Source: Symbiodinium natans
Lineage: Eukaryota; Sar; Dinophyceae; Suessiales; Symbiodiniaceae
Direction of reading: 5' to 3'
Length of the DNA: 62,000 bases
NCBI GenBank assembly: GCA_905221605.1
Contig: CAJNDS010001447.1
Span: forward strand, 628,216-690,215
The translations under genes were made by a program, and so were the position numbers. Below the pieces are notes generated by a model, which made no database searches, was not told the DNA's origin, and saw only the letters and a list, made by a program, of their open reading frames with translations. The first letter of the stretch is position 1. Each line of letters begins with the position of its first letter. This document shows, in pieces, positions 1-9,398 of the stretch.

Positions 1-201
1 AGGCCAACGCTAAGAACAGCCAACAGAAAAAGGCACAGTTCCCATCTTAAAGATTCCCATAGGTTGGTTGCTCTAAACCCGGGGCCAGAGCACCCCAGCT
101 CCTAACCCCGAACACTGGGGATTTAGTGCTGATAGGGCTTTAGGAACCCTGAATTCCCCCTAATCAAGCAACAGATGCACCAGCTTGGCGGGCTTAACCT
201 T

Positions 202-391
202 GGGATGTTTCTCCCTTGTTCTAGCAGTCCTTCATATAGGGGTCATACTAGGGGGTACTATAATCCCTACTAAGGACTCAGAAAGATCATACTAGGGGGG
301 TCCTATAATCCCTGCTAAGGACTCACAGGGATCATCATAGGGGGTACTATAATCCCTACTAAGGACTGTTCGTGTAAGGGGGAGCATCCCA
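202..391. mobile_element. Family B short inverted-repeat element, copy 1
   Basis: The left end resembles GGGATGTTCCCCC followed by an ACAGTCC box. The right end reads GGACTG...GGGGGAGCATCCC, its inverted complement. The middle holds three diverged copies of a TACTATAATCCCTACTAAGGACT unit. There is no ORF, so it is a MITE-like non-autonomous element. Related copies lie at 24472, 40528, 56093, 59846 and 60585. Confidence 0.6.
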
Positions 392-792
392 AGGGGCAAT
401 CTAAGATGTTAGGCCTTATTTTTTTTGTGGGGTTCCTTGGATAGTACATTGCAAGTTGCACTGGGCACCCAAAGGTCCAGAGGTTTAGGGTTTAGGGTTT
501 AGGGTTGAGAGAATCTTGATCCAAGCCCATGTGGGCAGTTCTCTTGCTCAGGGTACCACTGCTGAGTCCTAAAACTTAGAGCCCGAAATCCCCGAACTGA
601 ACACGATGCTTTAGGGTTTAGGTTTTTTTTTTCAGGAGTTAGGGTTTAGGGTTTATTGTGTTAAAGGGTTTAGGGTTTAGGGCTTATTGTTTCACAGGAT
701 TTTTAGGGTTTAGGGTACTTGCCACGAGGAGCTTCCTCTCTTCATGCAAAACCGCCTGAAGCAACAGGGCGAGGTGGGCGGCGCAGACGGTT

Positions 793-836
793 CTTAGGGT
801 TTAGGGTTTAGGGCTTCGGGTTTAGGGTTTAGGGTT
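793..836 (+). repeat. Telomeric G-strand array (TTTAGGG)n
   Basis: Several TTTAGGG units with one degenerate unit. Smaller arrays of the same orientation lie at about 482-508, 610-665 and 668-715. No convincing exon is seen in the first 1.5 kb. Confidence 0.85.
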
Positions 837-938
837 TTCTTAGAGGGCTTACCGGAGAGCTTGTCTCTGATTCATGTTATTTTTTAAAGGCACGCTCAAT
901 ATACTACAAGCAGGTGAAACCACCTATATGTGCGTAAT

Positions 939-1070
939 ATATATATATATGTCTATATCCATATCTATATCTATATCCATATCTATATTGATATCTATAT
1001 CTATATCTATATCTATATCTATATCTATATCTGTATCTGTATCTGTATCTATATCTATACATACATATGT
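939..1070. repeat. ATATCT hexamer microsatellite
   Basis: An ATATAT run passes into about 18 imperfect ATATCT/GTATCT hexamers. The Ile-Ser reading through it is an artefact of the repeat. Confidence 0.9.
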
Positions 1071-1511
1071 ATAAACTAATCCCTTTGTCCCTGTTAATCC
1101 CTTAATCCCTTAATCCCGAGCCTTACACCTTGATCCCAAAGCCCTACCAGCAGTAGTCCCTAAACACTGAGGTTGGGGGGCCCTTGCGATATGCGTAACT
1201 TCGTATCAGTTGAATCCAGGCTCAGCAGGCAGGAGCTGTCATGTGAGCAAATCACACCGGCGGAAGGATATAATTTCCATCTTCTTGTGCCTTTAAGCCT
1301 AAGAACTCCAAGCTCTAAGTCCTAAACCTCAAACCCCCTAAACCCGAAAACCCGAATTCCCCTCAACCTTGTAAGCGCTGAGCCCCTACAAGGAGGGGCC
1401 CCCCTTACTATACTAACTGTAGTTAAGGGACTTATAACCTAATTTAGGATCCTTATAACCCCATTTCGGGTTCTTGTAACTCTACTTATAGCTAGGGGGG
1501 GCCGCTCCTTG

Positions 1512-1595
1512 TAAACCCAAAACCCTAAACCCTAAACTCTAAACCCTAAACCCTAAACCTAAACCCTAAAACCCGAAACCCTAAATCCCTAAACC
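1512..1595 (-). repeat. Telomeric C-strand array (CCCTAAA)n
   Basis: About ten CCCTAAA units, a few of them degenerate, immediately upstream of a GC-rich island at 1604-1690. Confidence 0.9.
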
Positions 1596-1603
1596 CCCTT
1601 CTG

Positions 1604-1690
1604 GGCCGAGGCTGCGCGTTTAGCAGCCATGCCGGCGCCGGTCGCAGGCTCTGCCGGCCAGGGCTTTGGCCTCAACCCTCCAACTGGCAC
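1604..1690 (+). CDS. Weak exon island, unknown product
   Basis: A GC-rich island lies between two C-strand arrays. After an AG at 1626 a frame reads AMPAPVAGSAGQGFGL. It is too short to assign a family and the donor is unclear. It is listed because base composition departs sharply from the flanks. Confidence 0.25.
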
Positions 1691-2039
1691 CCTAAACCCT
1701 AAACCCTAAACTCTTCCAAGGACTGCCTGAGCCGTGCAGACCCTGATCAGTGTGAGAAGTGTTGGGCTTTCGGAGCCATAAGACTTACAGCCGTGTAAGT
1801 CGGGCTGGAGGCCTTGAAGGCTTCAATGTTGCAATTTGTGGGGCAGCATGCTATATATCCGAATAAAAACAGCTTTAGCCGACTTCTAAACTTAAAGGGA
1901 GCTAAACCCCAAACCCGATAACCCAAGAACCCTACAACCCTATATCCCTAAAACCCTGTTTCCCTATTGGGGAAGTATTGCACACACAGAGTCATCTTGA
2001 CCATGGGACCCGGTAAGCCTATAACCCTATAACCTTACA

Positions 2040-2187
2040 ACACTAAACCCTATAACCCTAAACCCCATAACCCCAAACCCTAAACCCTAAACCCTAAACC
2101 CTAAACCCTAAACCCTAAACCCTAAACCCTAAACCCTAAACCCTAAACCCTAAACCCTAAACCCTAGCCCTAAACCCTAAACCCTAG
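2040..2187 (-). repeat. Telomeric C-strand array (CCCTAAA)n
   Basis: A perfect core of about 14 units (2074-2166) with degenerate flanks, ending in CCCTAG directly before an exon-like island. Confidence 0.95.
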
Positions 2188-2196
2188 AACCTACAA

Positions 2197-2292
2197 GCTC
2201 GGGAGGCGAGAACAGCCGACCGGCAGAGATGCAGGAGCCGCGACGGCTGGCAGCCGCTTCGTCTGCAGAGGGCGGGCGCCGGGTGCGGCTAA
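2197..2292 (+). CDS. Candidate exon, unknown product
   Basis: A GC-rich island sits between a C-strand array upstream and a G-strand array downstream. One frame reads SGGENSRPAEMQEPRRLAAA and continues open to the array. A second frame is also open. No family is recognised. The flanking-array order matches better-supported exons. Confidence 0.4.
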   Translation, partial: AREARTADRQRCRSRDGWQPLRLQRAGAGCG

Positions 2293-2333
2293 GGGTTGTT
2301 TGCGCTTTTTGGGTTTGGTGGGGGGGTTTTGGA

Positions 2334-2409
2334 GGGTTTAGGGTTTAGGGTTTAGGGTTTAGGGTTTAGGGTTTAGGGTTTAGGGTTTAGGGTTTAGGGT
2401 TTAGGGTTT
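2334..2409 (+). repeat. Telomeric G-strand array (TTTAGGG)n
   Basis: Ten near-perfect TTTAGGG units after a G-rich lead-in. Confidence 0.95.
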
Positions 2410-2517
2410 GTAGTTTTTAGGGTTGAGGGTTTTGGGGGTTTAGGGTTTATCAGGCTTAGGGCCGCAAACACGAAAACCTGGTCAATCCTGTGCATGCAAA
2501 GAAAGGGGCACCAATTA

Positions 2518-2570
2518 TCCCTAAACCCTAAACCCTAAACCCTAAACCCTAAACCCTAAACCCTAAACCC
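2518..2570 (-). repeat. Telomeric C-strand array (CCCTAAA)n
   Basis: Seven units. With the G-strand array ending at 2409 it forms an inverted pair about 110 bp apart. Confidence 0.95.
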
Positions 2571-2880
2571 AAGTACCGACAGCCAAGGGACTAAAGGAGG
2601 GACCTTCTAAGGGACCTTAGGGGCTATGTACAGGTTATTTGGCGGCTACTTAGGTAGATGTGGACTAGAAAAGGTATGTATAGGGTTAGTTTTTTTGTAA
2701 AATGGGAACCCCCAGCCCTAAACCAAAACCCCCTAGTTTCTGTCATTGGGGTCGTTCTCTGGATTAGGGTCCCTTTTAGTTTTTGGGTCCTATAGTATAG
2801 CACGGCACCCTTTAAGAAAGAAGGCCCCCCTCCCACCCTAATCCCTAAACACTAAACCCTAAACCCGAAACCCGACCCTT

Positions 2881-2934
2881 CACGCCGAGTTGAAGCTGCC
2901 GCCGGAGACGAAGGACAAGAAGCGGAAGCGGTAA
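2881..2934 (+). CDS. Candidate terminal exon with basic C-terminus
   Basis: Following degenerate C-strand repeats a frame reads HAELKLPPETKDKKRKR and stops at TAA (2932-2934). The run of Lys/Arg resembles a nuclear-localisation-type tail. The KLPPE motif recalls the last part of HA domains seen at 37175 (GKLPPER), but this stretch is too short to assign. Confidence 0.4.
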   Translation, partial: HAELKLPPETKDKKRKR

Positions 2935-2985
2935 CGTCACAGCGCTGCTGCGAGTGCTTCACAGCTTCCAGCGGGCGTATGACCT

Positions 2986-3056
2986 TTGGGGTTTAGGGTT
3001 TAGGGGTTTAGGGTTTAGGGGTTCAGGGTTTAGAGTTTAGGGTTTAGGGTTTAGGG
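2986..3056 (+). repeat. Telomeric G-strand array, slightly degenerate
   Basis: TTTAGGG units, some with an extra G. Confidence 0.9.
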
Positions 3057-3172
3057 CCATGTACCCGCCTGATCTCTTGTTCCGGAGTCCTAAGCAACCC
3101 TTGTAAGTAACACGTTGAACCATAAGCCCTAAACCCTTAACACCGTTTCTTAAGCAAAAGCCGTTAAACCTT

Positions 3173-3243
3173 TAAACCCTAAACCCTAAACCCTAAACCC
3201 TAAACCCTAAACCCTAAACCCTAAACCCTAAACCCTAAACCCT
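3173..3243 (-). repeat. Telomeric C-strand array (CCCTAAA)n
   Basis: Ten units directly upstream of the candidate exon at 3289. Confidence 0.95.
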
Positions 3244-3288
3244 TGTAGGAACATGCATCAGGTCTGGCTCTATAGGCCTTAAGCGCAG

Positions 3289-3335
3289 CGGCAGGAGCAG
3301 CCTGGAGCGGAAAAAGACGTGATCAAGAACCTAGG
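3289..3335 (+). CDS. Candidate short exon, unknown product
   Basis: After the acceptor GCGCAG one frame reads RQEQPGAEKDVIKNL and meets a GTTTGGGG donor at 3336, the start of degenerate G-strand repeats. It has a C-array before and a G-array after. No family is recognised. Confidence 0.45.
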
Positions 3336-3338
3336 GTT

Positions 3339-3599
3339 TGGGGTTTAGAGCCTAGGGTTTTGGGTTTAGGGTTTAGGGTTTGGGGTTTAGGGTTTAGGGT
3401 TTTGGGTTGAGGGTTCAGGATTCTGGTGTTTAGGGTTTAGGGTGTGTATTGGTTCAGGGGTTTAGGGTCCGGGTTGAGGGTTCTGGTGCTTCGGCCTGTA
3501 GCCTACTTGTAGGGCTAGTTTTCTGTTTAGGGTTTAGGGTTTAGGGTTTAGGGTTTAGGGTTTAGGGTTTAGGGTTTAGGGTTTAGGGTTTAGGGTTTG
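3339..3599 (+). repeat. G-strand telomeric arrays, degenerate then perfect
   Basis: TTTGGGG/TTTAGGG mixtures to about 3480, then eleven perfect units at 3524-3599. Confidence 0.9.
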
Positions 3600-3813
3600 G
3601 TCGAGGTTCATGGAGTGAACGACAGCATCGTTTGTGGCGCATGGGGGACAGCGTGGGGCTCATGCGAAGATCTTTAGGTAAGGCGCTATGTTGCTTCGGG
3701 TTAAGAGTTTAGGGTTCAGGGTTTAGAGTTTAGGATCAAGAACCTAGCTAGGGTTTAGAGTTTCGGCTTGAGGGTTGATGTTTTAGGGTTTGTCAGACCC
3801 TCTGCTTCCATAG

Positions 3814-3893
3814 GCCGGTTGCATCGGGTTGAGGGCAGTTTGAAGAGAGCTCTTGCCGCAATTGGCCTGCCACTGCAGCATTTTCAGTTATGA
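3814..3893 (+). CDS. Candidate exon, unknown product
   Basis: A strong pyrimidine tract (ACCCTCTGCTTCCATAG) is followed by a frame reading RLHRVEGSLKRALAAIGLPL and then a TGA at 3891-3893. It is either a terminal exon or one spliced before the stop. A complementary-strand frame is also open here, but the acceptor supports the + strand. Confidence 0.45.
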
Positions 3894-3984
3894 TAGCGCG
3901 GGCAAACAAACAATCCGGGCAAGCATGACGCCTTTGCGCAAACCATCCTTCCAACAAAAGCTCCTGAACCCTGAGCCCTAAACT

Positions 3985-4058
3985 CAACACCCGAAACCCT
4001 GAACCCTAAACCCTTATAAACCCTAAACCCTAAACCCTGAACCCTAAACCCTAAACTG
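3985..4058 (-). repeat. Telomeric C-strand array, degenerate
   Basis: CCCTAAA units upstream of the ATG exon at 4091. Confidence 0.9.
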
Positions 4059-4090
4059 AAACGTGCTGTAGTTTTTTTACGTTGCCCGCC

Positions 4091-4183
4091 ATGCGTCGGC
4101 GGCGCTTGTGGCTCCCCGGGCTCCTAGTCGTATGCATCTCCCTGGGACCAGCACTCGTCCAAGTGCCAGACGAGGCGGATAGG
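4091..4183 (+). CDS. First exon encoding a signal peptide
   Basis: ATG at 4091 in a CCCGCC context opens a frame beginning MRRRRLWLPGLLVVCISLGP. Four Arg are followed by a hydrophobic core of about 14 residues, then AlaLeuVal and a polar stretch (QVPDEAD). This is a typical secretory signal peptide or signal anchor, so the protein should enter the endoplasmic reticulum. The exon ends at a GTTTCGGG donor where degenerate G-strand repeats begin, and a C-strand array precedes it. The mature protein is unknown because the next exons could not be joined with certainty. Confidence 0.6.
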
Positions 4184-4371
4184 GTTTCGGGTTTAGGTTT
4201 TAGGTTTTAGGGTTTAGGTTAGGTAGGTTTATAAGGGAACCCGAACCCCAAAACCCTAAACCCTATAAACTTTAAACTCAATGAACTTTCTAATTCCTCT
4301 TAAGCCCTTGATAAGGCCGAAAATCCAAACCCGAAACCCCAAAATCCCAAACCCTATAAGGCTTAGAGTTG

Positions 4372-4446
4372 AGGGTTTAGGGTTTAGGGTTTAGGGTTTA
4401 GGGTTTAGGGTTTAGGGTTTAGGGTTTAGGGTTTAGGGTTTAGGGT
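4372..4446 (+). repeat. Telomeric G-strand array (TTTAGGG)n
   Basis: Ten perfect units. Confidence 0.95.
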
Positions 4447-4490
4447 TAAACCCTCACACCCGTAGAGCTCCTGAGCCTTGGCTTCGCCAG

Positions 4491-4535
4491 GGCCTGCTGG
4501 GGCGACGCCTCGTCGGTGGCCTGGAGCCGTGACTG
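4491..4535 (+). CDS. Candidate short exon, unknown product
   Basis: GC-rich, with acceptor TTCGCCAG before GG and a GTTTCGGGG donor at 4536. One frame reads GLLGRRLVGGLEP. All calls on this island are tentative because it is only 45 bp. Confidence 0.35.
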
Positions 4536-4537
4536 GT

Positions 4538-4790
4538 TTCGGGGCTTGGGGTTTAGGGGTTTAACGATTTAGGGTTTAGGGTTTACGAGTTCAGGGTTTA
4601 GGGTTCAGGGGTTAAGTTTTGGGGGTCAGGGGGTTCAGGGGTTTAGGGACTTGAGATTTCAGGGCTTAGGGTTCAGGGTGTTCAGGGGTTTAGGGTTTAG
4701 GGTTTAGGGTTTAGGGTTTAGGGTTTAGGGTTTAGGGTTTAGGGTTTAGGGGGGGTAGGGTTTAGGGTCTAAGGTTTAAGGTTAGATAGG
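4538..4790 (+). repeat. Telomeric G-strand arrays
   Basis: Degenerate units, then a perfect run at about 4682-4750. A further perfect array lies at 4914-4950. Confidence 0.9.
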
Positions 4791-5277
4791 GGTTTCGGGC
4801 CACTTTGAACACAAGACTCACATCCCCATCCGAGAAGGGGCTCGAACAGCCGAAGCCTGCCCCAGGTAGTATATCTGAGAAGCCCGCAAGAAAGCCTGAC
4901 CTCTTGAACCCTGTTTAGGGTTTAGGGTTTAGGGTTTAGGGTTTAGGGTTCACAACCCTATAGACCCTCTCAGGGTAGCTATATGGGCCCTTTAACTCCA
5001 TCGCTACACGACCCCGCGACGGCCGTGAGGCAACCCAGACCGGAGATGGCGGGTGTGAAGGTGCTGTTAGGCTTCGGGGCTTTGAGAGGCTTTGTACATT
5101 TAGGGACCAATGTCGGTTGGGTGGGAGGGGGCAGTGTCGGCCCCTATGGTGGGGCTGAAATGCCCCTGGTCCTGATGCACCGTCCGCTCCCGGACACTTG
5201 TCGACTGGGGGTGGGTACCCATCTGAGGCAAACAAAGTACCAAATAAGGGGTGCAAACCTGGCATGAGAGAGGACTA

Positions 5278-5345
5278 GAGGTGGGGTGGGTCCCTTACCT
5301 CCTTTAAAGGGTTCTGAAGTATGAGCCATGTACGGTAAGGGGTAA
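5278..5345. repeat. Dispersed repeat family E fragment
   Basis: Contains GGGTCCCTTACCTCCTTTAA and GGGTTCTGAAGTAT, shared with 45342-45392 and with longer relatives at 12312 and 47890. Confidence 0.4.
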
Positions 5346-5475
5346 TTCAGGCCTACGTACCCTGAGCATCCAGCAGCCAGAAGCCCCCCTAGTGGCGCTG
5401 ACCAGCTTCGCTTTGGCTTCCTTTAGGTTTCTACTAGGGTGCCTTGGCATACGACCCAAGAACAACCCACAGTAG

Positions 5476-5643
5476 AGGCCGCCTTCATGTGTTTTTGTCG
5501 TGTTTGGCTTTAACTCCAAACCCTTAGCTGCTGTAGCCTCAGGAGACGTGGCGGTGGTCGCGTGGCTCCAGCGAGGCCGAAGAACGCTTAAGCTCTTGGC
5601 TAAAAACTCTAAACAACCCGAAGCCATTCAGCCTAAGCCCTAG
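5476..5643 (+). CDS. Candidate exon, weakly ankyrin-like
   Basis: Open + strand frame from after a stop at 5473 to TAG at 5641. The segment reading AAVASGDVAVVAWLQRG has the spacing of an ankyrin repeat helix pair (AA..G...VV..L...G), but one partial repeat is not enough to assign. If the acceptor CCTCAG is used, the exon starts at 5543. The complementary strand is open for 107 codons across 5304-5627, so strand is not certain. Confidence 0.35.
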   Translation, partial: RPPSCVFVVFGFNSKPLAAVASGDVAVVAWLQRGRRTLKLLAKNSKQPEAIQPKP

Positions 5644-5732
5644 TCCAAAACCCTAAACCTTGAACCCTGAACCCAAAGCTGAAACAAGTCCAAAAAGGCA
5701 TTCTGCTGCCGGGATGGGTTTGAGGATTTCAG

Positions 5733-5911
5733 CTCATGTCTTCGGTTGCGGGGTATACGGCGAGGATCAATACGGACCAGCTTTGGCAGGGCATCTGTCA
5801 TCCCGAAGAGAGACTAAAAAGGTACGGAAGCCTTGTTGGGGGACATGACGGCTTCAACAGCCCGAGGCAAGAAAGCAACGAAGCCTTGATCCATCCCAGA
5901 ATCCATGGATG
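5733..5911 (+). CDS. Candidate exon, unknown product
   Basis: After the acceptor GGATTTCAG the frame reads LMSSVAGYTARINTDQLWQG and stays open to a C-strand array. Composition is balanced and protein-like (CHPEERLKRYG, HPRIHGWLEP). No family is recognised. The donor is not clear; the frame runs into telomeric repeats at about 5918. Confidence 0.45.
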
Positions 5912-5917
5912 GCTTGA

Positions 5918-5990
5918 ACCCTATAAACCCTAAACCCCAAACCCCTAAACCTCCCTAAACCTCCCTAAAGCCCCAAAACCCTCTTATTCT
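5918..5990 (-). repeat. Telomeric C-strand array, degenerate
   Basis: CCCTAAA with CCTCCCTAAA variants. Confidence 0.85.
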
Positions 5991-6081
5991 TGAAGCCCTA
6001 CAGCCTGCGCTTGCCAGGCCCATGTCCGAGGGGGCTTCCAAACGCTCTGCAAGCGGGGCGGCTGGGCATTGACGTTTCAGG

Positions 6082-6155
6082 GTTCGGGTTTCGGGTTTAG
6101 GGTTAAGGGTTTAGATTATAGGGTCTAGGGTTTCGGGTTTAGGGTTTAAGGTGGC
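6082..6155 (+). repeat. Telomeric G-strand array, degenerate
   Basis: GGTTTCGGG/GGTTTAGGG mixture. Confidence 0.85.
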
Positions 6156-6399
6156 AGGGGTCACATTCCAGGGGAGTCCGCCTCCTGATCCCATAATCGC
6201 CCCCGCCAGGAAACTCCAAACCCGAAACCACCCTTGATCCCTAAACGTTCTTGTTCATGATGCCAAATAAAACGCAATGGAAGGTTCAGCGACCCCCAGC
6301 CCCAAAGGAAATGACCTCAGTGCTTCGTCCAAACCCTAAACTAAACCCTAAACCTCAAACCCCTCCAAACCTTGAGCTTCAAAAACTCAGAAGCCATAC

Positions 6400-6456
6400 C
6401 TGGGACTACTTACCTACAGCTTGGTAGTAACTACCCCTGAATTAGTGGACACAACC
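6400..6456. repeat. Dispersed repeat family G, copy 1
   Basis: The stretch with ACTACTTACCTACAG and AACTACCCCTGAATTAGT is an imperfect reverse complement of 49781-49850. The two copies are in opposite orientation. Confidence 0.5.
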
Positions 6457-6505
6457 CACGAAACTCTAGGCAAAGAGGGTCCCAGGTATAGAACCCCGAG
6501 AGCAC

Positions 6506-6550
6506 TCTAAACCCTAAACCCTAAACCCTAAACCCCAAACCCCAAACCCT
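6506..6550 (-). repeat. Telomeric C-strand array
   Basis: Six units directly upstream of the exon at 6570. Confidence 0.9.
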
Positions 6551-6569
6551 TCATCTGGTCCCTCCACAG

Positions 6570-6668
6570 GCTTCCTCTACCTCCTTAGCCTCCGGCTCGG
6601 CCCTGGCACGAGCCCGGCTGGGCGCAGCGAGTTCTTCAAGATCGGCGGCACCCGGGAGCCTTCGCCCT
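6570..6668 (+). CDS. Candidate exon, unknown product
   Basis: Pyrimidine-rich acceptor TCCCTCCACAG before G. Two frames are open: one reads LRLGPGTSPAGRSEFFKIGG and stops at 6669, and one Ala/Ser-rich frame runs into the G-strand array. A C-array lies before and a G-array after. No family assigned. Confidence 0.45.
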
Positions 6669-6683
6669 GAAGTTCTGCTTTTT

Positions 6684-6720
6684 GGGGTTTAGGGTTTAGG
6701 GTTTAGGGTTTAGGGTTTTG
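6684..6720 (+). repeat. Telomeric G-strand array
   Basis: Four perfect units, followed by poly-G tracts. Confidence 0.9.
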
Positions 6721-6738
6721 TTTTAACTGGAGGGGGGG

Positions 6739-6816
6739 CGGGGGGGGGGGGGGGGGGGGGGGGTGTTTAGGGTTTAGGGTTCAGCCCTGAAGCTTTTTGT
6801 TTGTTCATATTTTGTT

Positions 6817-6849
<33 letters not shown>
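6739..6849. repeat. Two poly-G tracts
   Basis: Runs of 23 or more G (6741-6763) and about 34 G (6815-6849) separated by TTTAGGG units. Such tracts recur beside intron-edge arrays across the window. Confidence 0.95.
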
Positions 6850-6992
6850 CTTCCGAGCTTTTGTGTTAGGGTCTAACGGGTCTGTTGGTAGGGTTTAGGG
6901 TTGCCTTTTGGGTTCATGGTGATGTTTTAGGGATAAGAGGCACAGGGTTTAGGCTTTTGGCTTTAGGGTTTAGGTGGGTGTCCAGAGTTCAG

Positions 6993-7185
6993 GTTACGCC
7001 GGGTGTCGCCCAATTCCCACTATGAAGAACGCTCCAACGGTCGAAGCCACCCTCAATACACCGCATATGACGGGGGAGCCGGATGGCCCAGGTACCCCCC
7101 TAGACCAAGAAGGGGGTCTGACATCCGAGGATGAGCGATTTTTGGCTCTGGGGGGGGGATACCCCCACCGAAGGAGAAACGGCAG
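6993..7185 (+). CDS. Candidate exon with canonical donor
   Basis: Acceptor GTTCAG before G and a canonical GTAAGG donor at 7186. The open frame includes PTMKNAPTVEATLNTPHMTG and GLTSEDERFLALGGG. It contains a run of nine G in the coding frame, which is unusual. Product unknown. This is one of the few exons whose intron does not begin with a telomeric unit. Confidence 0.5.
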
Positions 7186-7373
7186 GTAAGGTCATGAAGA
7201 GCAGGTGGGAGCACCCTGGGTTAAGGCAGTACTTACTGTATAGGTCCTAAAGCAAGGCTCAGCCCAGTAAAGGTGTTTCTGTCTGGGCGTAATTTTGGGC
7301 CCATGAGCCTAGAAGGGGAGTGTACGCCTAAGCAGGCCGGGTAGAGATTTCGGGTTTAGGAAACTCTGAACTC

Positions 7374-7477
7374 TAGGGTTTAGGGTTTAGGGTTTAGGGT
7401 TTAGGGTTTAGGGTTTAGGGTTTAGGGTTTAGGGTTTAGGGTTTAGGGTTTAGGGTTTAGGGTTTAGGGTTTAGGGG
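7374..7477 (+). repeat. Telomeric G-strand array
   Basis: About 14 perfect TTTAGGG units. The preceding 7186-7370 shows no gene. Confidence 0.95.
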
Positions 7478-7504
7478 CCCTCAAAAGCTCCTATATACCT
7501 GCAG

Positions 7505-7608
7505 GACATGCAGCAGCGGCTACCGGCCTATGTTACGGCGCAGCCCTTTCGTCCCGAGGTGGTCTCAGCCGTGCCTGTACCGGACTGCTGCAAGCTGTAA
7601 GCTGCAAG
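7505..7608 (+). CDS. Exon, unknown product
   Basis: Acceptor ATACCTGCAG before G; donor GCAAG then GTTTAGGG, so the donor is supplied by the first unit of a long telomeric array. Frame 1 reads DMQQRLPAYVTAQPFRPEVV but meets TAA four codons before the donor. The other two frames are open throughout. It is a terminal exon in frame 1 or an internal exon in another frame. Family unknown. Confidence 0.5.
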
Positions 7609-8040
7609 GTTTAGGGTTTTAGAGTTTTAGGGTTTTAGGGGGTTTTAGGGTTTTAGGGTTTTAGGGTTTTAGGTTTAGGGTTTTAGGGCTTTAGGGCTTA
7701 GGGCTTTAGGGCTTTAGGGCTTTTTAGGGCTTTAGGTTTAGGGTTTAGGGTTTAGGGTTTTAGGGTTTTAGGGTTTTAGGGTTTAGGGTTTCGGTTTAGG
7801 GTTTTGGGTTGGTTCAGGGTTTAGGGTTTAGGGTTTAGGGTTTAGGGTTTAGGGTTTAGGGTTTAGGGTTTTAGGGTTTAGGGTTTAGGGTTTAGGGTTT
7901 AGGGTTTTTAGGGTTTAGGGTTTAGGGTTTAGGGTTTAGGGTTTAGGGTTCCGGGTTCCGGGTTCCGGGTTTCGGGTTTCGGGTTTCGGGTTTCGGGTTT
8001 CGGGTTTCGGGTTTCGGGTTTCGGGTTTCGGGTTTCGGGG
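7609..8040 (+). repeat. Long G-strand array with sub-blocks of variant units
   Basis: Starts with TTTTAGGG octamers, passes through TTTAGGG heptamers, and ends with GGTTCCG and a homogeneous block of TTTCGGG units (7966-8037). Blocks of one variant are contiguous, as expected if variants spread locally by slippage or conversion. Confidence 0.95.
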
Positions 8041-8099
8041 GGCTTACATTTTGGGGTTTGGGGCTTCTTGTGCTTCGGCATTTCTGCCTGGAGGATGTT

Positions 8100-8225
8100 G
8101 GATGGCTTTGGGGTTCAATTCTTTTTATGTAGCCCTGCGCCTGAAGCTGGTAGACTTCCCCTTGAAGCCCTTCCACCACACCTTCCCAAACTCGAAGAGC
8201 CTGACGAGAGATCACAATGCAGAGC
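8100..8225 (+). CDS. Candidate coding island, unknown product
   Basis: The + strand frame reads FYVALRLKLVDFPLKPFHHT and onward with balanced composition. No clear acceptor is visible. The complementary strand is also open (beginning MISRQALRVWEGVVEGLQGE, 8215 leftward). The strand choice rests only on the + direction of neighbours. Confidence 0.3.
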
Positions 8226-8775
8226 CCAAAACCCTGGACTCCCCACCCTCAGAGGCCTCGGCGATTTGCTGAAAGGCCGAAGCTTCTGTCACCATAAGAA
8301 AATGCAAAACAAAGGCAGAGCAGGTCTCGCCCCAAGCCTGAGCAGTTTAGCCCCAAAGCCCTAAGCGAGCAATGAGCAACCCCGATGCGCAAACTTTGTT
8401 CATCACCGCCCGCCCGCGCGCGCGGGGGCACGCACACGCACACGCACGCACAGAGACAGAGAGAGACACATCAACATTAGCGAGCCAAACGACATAGAAT
8501 GACAAGATCACCTAAGCTCTAATCTCTCAACCCAACGCGGGTCAACGACGTGGAAATAGCACATGCAGTAGTGAACGTATACGACTCATAATCATGACAG
8601 TCTGTTGTAGCATAAGACATCATAAGACAATGTATCAAACATCGTGTATGTGTATATATATATATACACATGTATACTGTACATATGTTTCATATGTACA
8701 TTAATATATTTACACACGTATATCTATCTACCTACAGATGCACATTGATATGCACATATCCTCGGCTCTCGCAAG

Positions 8776-8861
8776 AGGACTGGCGAGCGGCCGAGGCGCG
8801 GCTCCTCGCGGCGTTCCCAAAATCCCCGGACCTGGACGGTGGCGAGGCTTGGGTCTCGCAG
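8776..8861 (+). CDS. Exon with EDW motif, unknown product
   Basis: The frame reads EDWRAAEARLLAAFPKSPDL and continues DGGEAWVSQ to a CAG followed by a GCTTAGGG donor. This is a GC donor formed from a mutated telomeric unit, and G-strand repeats follow. The exon resembles the one at 46536 (DWSDMAECLLASS), suggesting a shared domain. Acceptor is CTCTCGCAAG or the AG two bases later. Confidence that it is coding is high; function unknown. Confidence 0.6.
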
Positions 8862-9039
8862 GCTTAGGGCGGTTTAGGGTTGAGGGTTTATTGAAATTAT
8901 TCAGGGCTCAGGTCCGGGGAAAGTTTCGAGGAGTTTCGGGGAGTTTCGGTTTTTAACCTTTTGATTAAGATCAAGTTACAGGGGGCTTGAGGGTTGAGGG
9001 TTTAGGGTCTCGCGGACTTCGGACAGAGGGAAGCACAAA

Positions 9040-9079
9040 CCCTCAAACCCTCAAACCCCTAGACCCTAAACCCTAAACA
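9040..9079 (-). repeat. Short telomeric C-strand array
   Basis: CCCTCAAA/CCCTAAA units upstream of the exon at 9119. Confidence 0.8.
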
Positions 9080-9118
9080 CCAGCTCTGGACACTTCGAAG
9101 ATTCAAGCCTCCGGCCAG

Positions 9119-9180
9119 GAGTGGCGCCGGCTCAGCGACCATGAGCTGCAGAGAGCGTTAGGCCCGCTTGGCGCTTCAGG
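9119..9180 (+). CDS. Exon, unknown product
   Basis: Acceptor CCGGCCAG before G. The frame reads EWRRLSDHELQRALGPLGAS. The donor CAGG then GCTTGGGG again opens G-strand repeats. C-array upstream, G-array downstream. The helical, charged composition is protein-like. Confidence 0.55.
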
Positions 9181-9189
9181 GCTTGGGGT

Positions 9190-9260
9190 TTGGGGCTTAG
9201 GGCTTCGGGCTTAGGTTTAGGGTTTAGGGTTAGGTTTAGGGTTTAGGTCTAGGGCGGCTT
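9190..9260 (+). repeat. Telomeric G-strand array, degenerate
   Basis: GGCTTAGGG and GGTTTAGGG units. Confidence 0.85.
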
Positions 9261-9398
9261 TGGAGCTTAGGGTTGAGTCCTATTTGCTTGGAGCTTAGGC
9301 CTGGGCTTTGGTTCAGGGTGTTGGGCTGCATGGTGTTTAAGCATTGAGGCTTCAGGGGCCTCTGTTGGTGCTTCGCGCGGGCTTTGGGCACCTAGCAG

